A DNA stretch of 8,991 bases, from NCBI GenBank assembly GCA_016935035.1, contig JAFGRR010000093.1, positions 1-8,991 on the forward strand. Reading direction: 5' to 3'. A program made the translations under genes and the position numbers. The notes below the pieces were generated by a model. It was not told the DNA's origin. It saw only the letters and a list, made by a program, of their open reading frames with translations, and did not search any database. Source of the DNA: Phycisphaerae bacterium. GTDB lineage: Bacteria; Planctomycetota; Phycisphaerae; UBA1845; Fen-1342. Positions 1 to 6,009 of this stretch are shown here, one piece after another (positions within the stretch are counted from its first letter, which is position 1; every line of letters begins with the position of its first letter).

Positions 1-728
1 ATCTCGTAGTACCCATGGTGTACTACGCAGGTGGATATGGCTCGGGGTGGGATTCGGATCTTCAGTGGTGGATAGGCCAGTTGGCTGGGGCCGACGCGTA
101 TATTGTTCCCGGCCTTTCCGCGTCCCTGGGGTATGACTCTCTGGTGGCCCAGACCGAGGTGGCTCGCTTGCGCGGCGCCGCCGGCAATAGCGTGTTCTCG
201 TTCTCGTCGTTTCCGTGGTGGGACTATTACGAGCAGGGCATCTACAGCCAGCCAGTGGACCCGCCGGCGCTGCCGTGGAAGGACAACCCGACGCTCGGCA
301 TCGTGTACGGCTACATCACCGCACCGGACGGATCTCCGGTGACCGACGCGCGAGTAGAATGGAGTGGGCAAGACTTCATTACGTTGTCCAGCGCTGATGG
401 CTTCTATTCCCTGCTGAAGGTGACGCCGGGAACGCACACGGTGACGGCATCGCATCCGGGCTACCTGCCGGTGTCGGCGACGGGAGTCTCGGTCAGTGCC
501 GGCCAGGTGGCGCGGCAGGACATCGCGTTTGAGGTGGCGCCGCCGCCGGGCGATTTCAATGGTGACTTTGTAGTCGACCAAGCTGACATGATGTGGATGC
601 TGTTTTGCCTGGGTGGCCCTGGAGCGTCCTATAACCTTGACCACTTCTGCGCCGACGGTGACGCGGATGGTGATTGGGATGTTGATATCGTGGACTTGCA
701 GTCGTTTCAACTGTTGTACGCCGATTGA
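1..728 (+). CDS. GHL10-type glycosidase-like secreted protein, C-terminal part (5' end outside window)
   Basis: The frame is open from the window edge (codons from base 3) to TGA at 726-728, so the start, any signal peptide and the catalytic core lie upstream. About 240 residues are visible. The first ~95 (bases 3-290) match in layout the end of the GHL10 barrel of the gene at 6010-7719: VVPMVYY corresponds to VPMNYK, a Gly-rich turn precedes a FS-S-F strand, and PALPWKD corresponds to PAMPWRD. Bases ~294-540 encode a carboxypeptidase-regulatory-like beta-sandwich (YGYI...GSPVTDARV...TPGTHTVTASHPGYLPV...QDIAF). Bases 552-725 encode a dockerin-like module with loops DFNGDFVVDQAD and DGDADGDWDVD, and Cys codons at 606-608 and 648-650. 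GHL10 (PF02638) includes E. coli DigH/YddW, a hydrolase acting on denuded peptidoglycan; applying that activity here is inference. Its clear paralogue lies three genes downstream. Confidence 0.8.
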   Translation, partial: LVVPMVYYAGGYGSGWDSDLQWWIGQLAGADAYIVPGLSASLGYDSLVAQTEVARLRGAAGNSVFSFSSFPWWDYYEQGIYSQPVDPPALPWKDNPTLGIVYGYITAPDGSPVTDARVEWSGQDFITLSSADGFYSLLKVTPGTHTVTASHPGYLPVSATGVSVSAGQVARQDIAFEVAPPPGDFNGDFVVDQADMMWMLFCLGGPGASYNLDHFCADGDADGDWDVDIVDLQSFQLLYAD

Positions 729-753
729 GCGCCGCGCGGCGGAGCTCAATCGG
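721..753 (+). terminator. Perfect 10-bp stem-loop spanning the stop codon of the first gene
   Basis: CCGATTGAGC at 721-730 is exactly complementary to GCTCAATCGG at 744-753, with a 13-base loop. The loop contains the self-complementary GCCGCGCGGC (731-740), so two structures compete. The TGA stop at 726-728 sits inside the left arm. No T-run follows, so this is not a classical intrinsic terminator. It may stabilise the mRNA 3' end or assist termination. Confidence 0.5.
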
Positions 754-839
754 GGACGGTGATGTAAGTGGTTCTAAACAGGTTAGTTGCGCTGGGCTGG
801 CGGGGCCGGGCGCGGCCGTTGCGGCTTCCGAGATCCATC

Positions 840-869
840 TTGAATCGCCGTGGCGAAAACAAGTACACT
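840..869 (+). promoter_or_regulatory. Weak sigma70-like promoter candidate upstream of the amidase gene
   Basis: TTGAAT (840-845) and TACACT (864-869) are separated by 18 bases. Each matches four of six positions of the TTGACA/TATAAT consensus. The position, about 105 bases before the ATG at 977, suits a leader transcript. In GC-rich DNA such a match can occur by chance, and planctomycete promoters are poorly defined. The rest of 729-976 shows nothing else I recognise apart from the ribosome binding site. Confidence 0.25.
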
Positions 870-976
870 GGGGTGAACGATAGTAGACAGGGGAGGCGCG
901 GCGAACCGCCTGGGTCAGAGTCTGCCCATTGGTTCGCAACGCCGTGCGTTAGACGCTTGGGGGTTGAGGCAGAGCA

Positions 977-3900
977 ATGAAACGGTGTGGAAAAACGAGC
1001 TTCCTGCTGGCCGCGGCCTTGCTGATCGCCATGCCAGTCAATATCTCCATGGCGGATACCGGCGACCTCGTCAAGACCGATATCCTGTCCGCGGCTAATG
1101 CCGGCGTCCTGCTGGACGTTGGCTCGCCAGAGGCGAGCGGCGTGGTTGAGGCGGTTGTGGCGAGCGCGGCGGATGTCAGCAATGAGTTCGGCGAGCTGCT
1201 GCCGGCCGGCACGACCGTTGACCGCGTCGAGTGGGTCGACAACCTGCTGCATATCGACCTGACCATTCCACCACAGGACGCCGAGTGGTATCTGACGGAT
1301 ACCGGCATGGAGAGCCTGGGCGCGGCGCTGGGGCGTCCGTTCCTGGGGGACAGTTCGTTCGGCGGAACGGTGGTTCGGGCGCGGATCGGCGTAGACCGGG
1401 CATACGGCTCGCTGGAGCAGTTTGGCGTGCTGCGTTCGACGCCGGTGCCGGTTGATACAGTGCCCAACGAGGTGGCGGCGACCTTCATTGAGTCACAGCC
1501 GGTCGCAAACGTGACCTACGGCCCGACGCAGCAGGCCGGTCGTCAGCCGACCGGAGCGCTGTCTGGCGTCGTGGTGTACGCGTCGGCCGGCCATGGTTGG
1601 ACGGCGGGCAACTCGGCGTGGTTCCTCCAGCGTCCAGTGCTGCTGGACATGTGTGAGGACTACGGCAACATAGACCAACTCAACTACTTCGTGCATTACG
1701 CCTTCAATGCCGGCGCTACGGTCGTTCCCATGCGGCCCGTCGGTTGGCAGCCGATCGAGATCGTGCTGGACCAGGATGATCCCGGTGTGACATACACCGG
1801 GGCCTGGGGCGACAGCACGTACGGCAAGTACTACGAGAATGGCGTGACGAATTCCGGCGTTTCGTATCGCTTCGCCACGGCCAGTACCAGCGAGACGGCG
1901 ACGGCGCGCTACACGCCCACCATCACCGTCAGCGACTTCTACCCTGTCTACTGCTTCACGATCGCCAGCGACAACCGGGCGCTGCAAATCTACAAGATCG
2001 GTCACAGCGGCGGCGAGTCGCGCGTCACGATCGACCATCGCGAGACCGGCAATGGCTGGATCTGGCTGGGTGATTACTACCTCGAGGCCGGTGGCGACAA
2101 CTACGTCGAGATCACGAACGAGACCACCGAGGGCAGCAACATCATCGCCGATGCGATGCGCTGGGGAGGTGGAATCGGTGACATCTCGCGCCCCGGGCCC
2201 GGCAGCATCAGCGGCTACCCGCGTGACGAGGAGTGCCAACGCTATTGGGGCCACAGCGAGTGGGGCAACAACGCGGTTGGCTTCGACTCGGATATCTGGG
2301 ACGGCGGCGGAAGCGAGGATCAGGACGACAACGTCCGCACCGGCGGCAAGATCGCCCGGGAGATGAACCAGGTGCCCGCCGGTGGCATCCTTCAGGATCG
2401 TTGGAAGCGCGTCCATCTTGAGTTCCACACCAACGCTTCCGGTGGCACTGCTCGCGGGCAGATCTGCCTGATTACGACGCTTGGGGCCACCACCTACCAG
2501 ACAGAGTTCGCGAACATCCTCTCGGACGAAGTCGACAACGATCTGCTCATAGCCGACGCCGACTTCGAGCACACCTGGCTGGATCGCAGTTCACCGACCT
2601 ATACGTCCTCGTATGGTGCCATCTGCACCGGGGCAAACGATGACGAGTTTGACGCGACGATCGTGGAACTGGCGTTCCATGACCAGGAACTCGATGCGCA
2701 GTTGCTTCGCGACCCGCGCGTGCGCGCCGCCATGGCACGCGCCTGCGTGCACGGTATCACGCGTTTCCTGAACTCGCTGCCGGACAGCCAGGTTCCGCTC
2801 GCGTTCGCGCCGGACACGCCGCGACACGTGCGACTGGAGGACGCCGGCAACGGTGACGTGTTGATTTCGTGGGTCGCGCCGCTGTCCGATGGTGCCCGCG
2901 GCGACCCGGCGACCGGCTACGTGGTCTACGAGTCGTCCAACGGCTACGGCTTTGGCACGCCGACTGTGCTGGGCAACGTCACCTCAACCACGATCTCCGG
3001 CATTGCCGGGGGCGAGACTCGATACTTCCGTGTCGCCGCCACCAATGCCGGCGGCGAGTCGATGCCCACCGAAGTGCTCGCGTTTCGGCGTAAGCCGGTC
3101 GCCCAACCCTACAGTGTCCTGATCGTCAACGGCTTTGATCGTCTGAGACGTCAGATCAATCCGATCCAGAATTTCACGCAGCCCGCCGGATACGCGGGTG
3201 ACTGGATTGAGCGCCAGATCTGGCGGCGGAGCAATGAATTCGACTACATGGTGCAGCACGCCGAAGCCTTGGCCGCCGATGGCTACGGTTTTGACTCCTG
3301 CTCCAACGAGGCCGTCATCAATCAGAGCACCGACGTTGGCGACTATGACGTAGTCGTGTGGATCTGTGGCACCGAGGCCGTGGATGACGAGAGCTTTTCG
3401 AGCACCGAGCAAAGCCGGCTCATCACCTATCTTGGCGGGGGCGGGGCATTGCTCGTGTCCGGCGCCGAGATCGGCTATGACTTGGTCGCGCAGAGCGGCG
3501 GTGTGGGCTTCTATCAGGATACGCTGCGCGTGCAGTACGTCTCCGATGATGCCGGCACGTACGACGTCAGCGCGGCGACCGGCGGTTGCCTGAATGGCAT
3601 CAGCGCCTTCGACTTCGATCCCGCCAGCGGCGCGGTCTATGACACGCGTACGCCGGACGTCATCGCTGCCGGCACCGACGCCGTCGTTTGCCTGAATTAC
3701 GTCGGCGGTAGCGGCGGGGCCGCGGGTGTGCAGTTCGGCAACGGGCTTTACAACGTCGTGACGCTCGGCTTCCCGTTTGAGACGATCAGCTCGGCGACCA
3801 AGCGTAACGAGGTCATGCAGGGCATCATGGCGTTTCTGACCTCCGACCACGGTCCCAAGCCGTTCGACTACAACAACGACGGCACCGTGAACTTCACCGA

Positions 3901-4045
3901 CTGGACCTGGTTCCGCTTCTGTTTCCAGGGTCCGGACGCCAACTACGCGCCGGGCTATTTCTGCATAGACGTCGAGGGTGTTGACGACATGGACATTGAC
4001 ATGGCGGACTTCAGCCTGCTTCAGGATGTATTCCTGGAGCCGTAA
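977..4045 (+). CDS. Secreted N-acetylmuramoyl-L-alanine amidase (Amidase_3-like) with golvesin insert, FN3, alpha/beta and dockerin-like domains
   Basis: This 1022-residue protein starts at ATG 977, seven bases after GAGG (966-969). Residues 1-26 form a signal peptide (KRCGK, hydrophobic core, SMA|DT). Residues 27-195 are an N-terminal region I cannot assign. The zinc amidase domain starts at SAGHGW (H206) and continues with CEDYGN (E227). A golvesin C-terminal-like domain interrupts it (~263-399: VLDQDDPG, tyrosine-rich centre, ADAMRWGGG). The catalytic half then resumes with HTNAS (H484) and VELAFHD (E564). By comparison with Amidase_3 enzymes, H206, E227 and H484 would bind zinc and E564 would be the catalytic glutamate, so the enzyme looks intact. 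It would cut the amide bond between MurNAc and the stem peptide. An FN3 domain (~612-704), an alpha/beta domain (~712-955, with DYDVVVWICG and LLVSGAEIGYDL) and a dockerin-like tag (~963-1022, Cys-x13-Cys) follow. This order resembles large amidase/golvesin proteins known in Bacteroidetes. The amidase assignment is strong; the natural substrate is unknown. Confidence 0.85.
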   Translation: MKRCGKTSFLLAAALLIAMPVNISMADTGDLVKTDILSAANAGVLLDVGSPEASGVVEAVVASAADVSNEFGELLPAGTTVDRVEWVDNLLHIDLTIPPQDAEWYLTDTGMESLGAALGRPFLGDSSFGGTVVRARIGVDRAYGSLEQFGVLRSTPVPVDTVPNEVAATFIESQPVANVTYGPTQQAGRQPTGALSGVVVYASAGHGWTAGNSAWFLQRPVLLDMCEDYGNIDQLNYFVHYAFNAGATVVPMRPVGWQPIEIVLDQDDPGVTYTGAWGDSTYGKYYENGVTNSGVSYRFATASTSETATARYTPTITVSDFYPVYCFTIASDNRALQIYKIGHSGGESRVTIDHRETGNGWIWLGDYYLEAGGDNYVEITNETTEGSNIIADAMRWGGGIGDISRPGPGSISGYPRDEECQRYWGHSEWGNNAVGFDSDIWDGGGSEDQDDNVRTGGKIAREMNQVPAGGILQDRWKRVHLEFHTNASGGTARGQICLITTLGATTYQTEFANILSDEVDNDLLIADADFEHTWLDRSSPTYTSSYGAICTGANDDEFDATIVELAFHDQELDAQLLRDPRVRAAMARACVHGITRFLNSLPDSQVPLAFAPDTPRHVRLEDAGNGDVLISWVAPLSDGARGDPATGYVVYESSNGYGFGTPTVLGNVTSTTISGIAGGETRYFRVAATNAGGESMPTEVLAFRRKPVAQPYSVLIVNGFDRLRRQINPIQNFTQPAGYAGDWIERQIWRRSNEFDYMVQHAEALAADGYGFDSCSNEAVINQSTDVGDYDVVVWICGTEAVDDESFSSTEQSRLITYLGGGGALLVSGAEIGYDLVAQSGGVGFYQDTLRVQYVSDDAGTYDVSAATGGCLNGISAFDFDPASGAVYDTRTPDVIAAGTDAVVCLNYVGGSGGAAGVQFGNGLYNVVTLGFPFETISSATKRNEVMQGIMAFLTSDHGPKPFDYNNDGTVNFTDWTWFRFCFQGPDANYAPGYFCIDVEGVDDMDIDMADFSLLQDVFLEP

Positions 4046-4090
4046 CGGCACCCTGTGTGCACCAAGACGGACCTCTTAGCCCTTAACCCT

Positions 4091-4128
4091 CGTTGCCGGG
4101 CGACCTCTTGAGTGGTCGCCTGGTAACG
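4091..4128 (+). terminator. Strong 15-bp stem-loop after the amidase gene
   Basis: Bases 4091-4105 pair with 4114-4128 over 15 uninterrupted positions, two of them G-U, around the 8-base loop TCTTGAGT. It starts 45 bases after the TAA of the amidase gene and ends 42 bases before the next ATG. Only a short, imperfect T-rich stretch (GGTTCT) follows. It is best read as a terminator or an mRNA-end structure that limits read-through into the FG-GAP gene. It is the most stable inverted repeat I found in the window. Confidence 0.55.
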
Positions 4129-4170
4129 TGGTTCTCCCTGGCCGCGATCAAGCAGTGAAGGGAATCGAGA

Positions 4171-5874
4171 ATGACCAAGACTCTCCGGATGACGTTGGCG
4201 GTGATCGCCGGCCTGACAATGGTGACTGTGTTACACGCCACGCCGCGGCCGTATGTCTCGACAGACGCCGGCACGATCTACCTCGGCGCCGTCGCGGACA
4301 GTGACTGGGGCCGGCCCCTGACCAGCGGGGATTTCGACGATGACGGCTATGACGACGTTGTTGTTGCCGCATCCGAATCTTATGGCGGCGTGATGAGCTA
4401 CGTCTGCGTCGTGCGCGGCGGACCAGGCGCGCACGGCGCGGGGACAATCGACCTTTCCATTGTCAGCGCCGATCAAGTCATCGCCGGAGCAGAACTCAAC
4501 GACAATCTCGGTTCGTCGATGGCGGCCGGCGACGTCAACGGCGACGGCGTCGACGACCTGCTGCTGTGCGCATCGAGCGCCGACTTCAGTGGGGTTGTCG
4601 ATCGCGGCGTCGCATACCTGATCTACGGCGGCGCGACGTTCTTCAGCTCGCCGACCCGTGATCTCAGCGCTTCAGGCAGTTGGGATATGCGTTTCATTGG
4701 GCCGGCGGCGTACGGTGACATGGGCGGCGGCAGCGCCTTCGGCGGTCTCGATGCCCACGCCGCCACCATTGGCGACATCAATGGTGACACCCTTGGCGAT
4801 GTGATTCTCGGCGTGCACTTGATGGACGGCGGGCCGTCGCAGGCCGGCCGTGTTTACGTTGTTTTTGGCCGCAACCTGCCCAGCGGCTACACGTTCAACC
4901 TCGCACTAAGCAGTTGGTATGATGTGCGTGTTGACGGAAACGGTCAGTACGACAACCTCGGTGAATGCGTACTGACCGGCGACCTGACCGGCGATGGGAT
5001 TGAAGAACTCATCATCCCGAGTCATTACGCCAGCCAGGGGCTCTTCACGTCCGAAGGGGCCGTGCACATTTTCCGCGGTCGCGCCACGTGGAACCAGGTG
5101 TACTCACTGGTCACGACGACCGCCGACATTAGACTGCTTGGCGACCAGGTCTACGACGAACTTGGCTCGGCCGCCGCCGTCGGCGATTTCAACGGTGACG
5201 GCATCACTGACCTGATCGCCGCCGCGCCTGGCGCCGATGCCGGCACGTTCAACGACCAACGCGGCGACGGATTCGTCTACGGGCTGCTCGGCTCGACGGT
5301 CTATCAGACCGACACACACACGATCGACTATGCCAGTTCCACGCCCGATTTCCTGCTCATCGGCGAGTTCGAGGAGAATCTCGGCGACGAGGTCTGCGCC
5401 GGAGATTTCAACGGCGACGGCGTCTACGACATCGCCGCATGCGAGCGTTTCGGCGGGCCGAGCACCAACGGCGTTGTCGAGGTGCTGCTGGGCCGTGATT
5501 TCGCGCCCGGCGAGACCCACACCGCCAATGTTGACACCGATGCCCGCATCGTCGGCCTTGCGAATGACAGGATCGGCTTCTGGCTCTCCGCCGCGGACAG
5601 CAACAACGACGGAGTTGACGAGGTGTTCTTCAGTACGCCGTTCAACAACGCCGACTACGGTACAGCCTACCTGTTCACCTACGTCACCGCCGATGGTGAT
5701 TACGATCGTGACACCGACCTGCTTGATTTCGCGGTCATGCAGCGGTGTTGTACCGGTGCCCTAGTCAAGGCACTGGGCGGCGGCTGTCCGATGTTCGACT
5801 TCGATCTGGATGAGGACATCGACGGTGAAGACCTGGCGGCCTTCGACCCTCTGATGGTCGGCCCCGGCTGGTAA
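4171..5874 (+). CDS. Secreted seven-motif FG-GAP beta-propeller (integrin-alpha-like) protein with dockerin-like C-terminus
   Basis: The 567-residue product starts at ATG 4171 behind AAGGGA (4158-4163), a good ribosome binding site. Residues 1-23 look like a signal peptide (KTLR, hydrophobic core, VLHA|TP). Seven FG-GAP repeats follow. Each carries an Asp-rich calcium-loop of the type D-x-N-G-D-G-x-x-D followed by a beta strand; the loops begin at about D54, D121, D202, D271, D339, D412 and D476. Seven such blades make one complete propeller, as in the head of integrin alpha chains. Residues ~508-567 are a diverged dockerin-like tag (DGDYDRDTD, then DFDLDEDIDGED). FG-GAP proteins usually bind ligands, surfaces or carbohydrates; a few are phospholipases, but I see no catalytic motif here. 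The gene lies between the amidase and a GHL10 protein, so a binding or scaffolding role beside those enzymes is possible but unproven. Confidence 0.85.
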   Translation: MTKTLRMTLAVIAGLTMVTVLHATPRPYVSTDAGTIYLGAVADSDWGRPLTSGDFDDDGYDDVVVAASESYGGVMSYVCVVRGGPGAHGAGTIDLSIVSADQVIAGAELNDNLGSSMAAGDVNGDGVDDLLLCASSADFSGVVDRGVAYLIYGGATFFSSPTRDLSASGSWDMRFIGPAAYGDMGGGSAFGGLDAHAATIGDINGDTLGDVILGVHLMDGGPSQAGRVYVVFGRNLPSGYTFNLALSSWYDVRVDGNGQYDNLGECVLTGDLTGDGIEELIIPSHYASQGLFTSEGAVHIFRGRATWNQVYSLVTTTADIRLLGDQVYDELGSAAAVGDFNGDGITDLIAAAPGADAGTFNDQRGDGFVYGLLGSTVYQTDTHTIDYASSTPDFLLIGEFEENLGDEVCAGDFNGDGVYDIAACERFGGPSTNGVVEVLLGRDFAPGETHTANVDTDARIVGLANDRIGFWLSAADSNNDGVDEVFFSTPFNNADYGTAYLFTYVTADGDYDRDTDLLDFAVMQRCCTGALVKALGGGCPMFDFDLDEDIDGEDLAAFDPLMVGPGW

Positions 5875-5943
5875 TACCCGACTGACAACAGTGAAAGCAC
5901 CGAGACAAATGCAGGGTTCGTTCAACCGCGTCAGGAAATGTCG

Positions 5944-5963
5944 GCCGGGATTCAGGGCCCGGC
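5944..5963 (+). other. Small GC hairpin in the leader of the second GHL10 gene
   Basis: GCCGGG (5944-5949) pairs with CCCGGC (5958-5963) across an 8-base loop. It lies 69 bases after the stop of the FG-GAP gene and 46 bases before the preferred ATG at 6010. It could be a weak terminator or a leader structure. A six-pair GC stem is common by chance in DNA of this composition. Confidence 0.25.
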
Positions 5964-5998
5964 GTGGCAATCGCGGATTGGGGCGCGCCATGACTTGT

Positions 5999-6003
5999 GG
6001 GAA
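5999..6003 (+). promoter_or_regulatory. Ribosome binding site that favours the start at 6010
   Basis: GGGAA at 5999-6003 lies six bases before ATG 6010, a normal spacing. It abuts the alternative ATG at 6004 with no gap. The far upstream ATG at 5938 has GGA (5935-5937) abutting it with no gap, and would add 24 residues in front of the signal peptide. Start 6010 is therefore preferred. Confidence 0.45.
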
Positions 6004-6009
6004 ATGGAC

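Noticed and set aside
893..909. Small hairpin AGG..CGG-CGAA-CCG-CCT in the amidase leader as a riboswitch or attenuator
   Set aside because: The stem is only six pairs with a two-base bulge, and no conserved aptamer or T-run is nearby.
1493..2572. Long minus-strand open frame opposite the amidase gene
   Set aside because: It lies antisense to a gene with clear domains and motifs, its product is a low-complexity Val/Ala/Asp/Arg-rich chain, and such shadows are expected in GC-rich coding DNA.
2984..4051. Second long minus-strand open frame opposite the end of the amidase gene
   Set aside because: Same reasons: it mirrors the FN3, alpha/beta and tag codons and has no recognisable motif.
5882..5910. 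Promoter CTGACA-N17-ACAAAT after the FG-GAP gene
   Set aside because: The -35 box is good but the -10 box matches only three of six positions, no better than chance.
5938..6009. Longer N-terminus for the second GHL10 protein starting at 5938
   Set aside because: It would put 24 charged and polar residues in front of a clear signal peptide, its only purine-rich bases abut the ATG with no spacing, and it would run through the small hairpin at 5944-5963.
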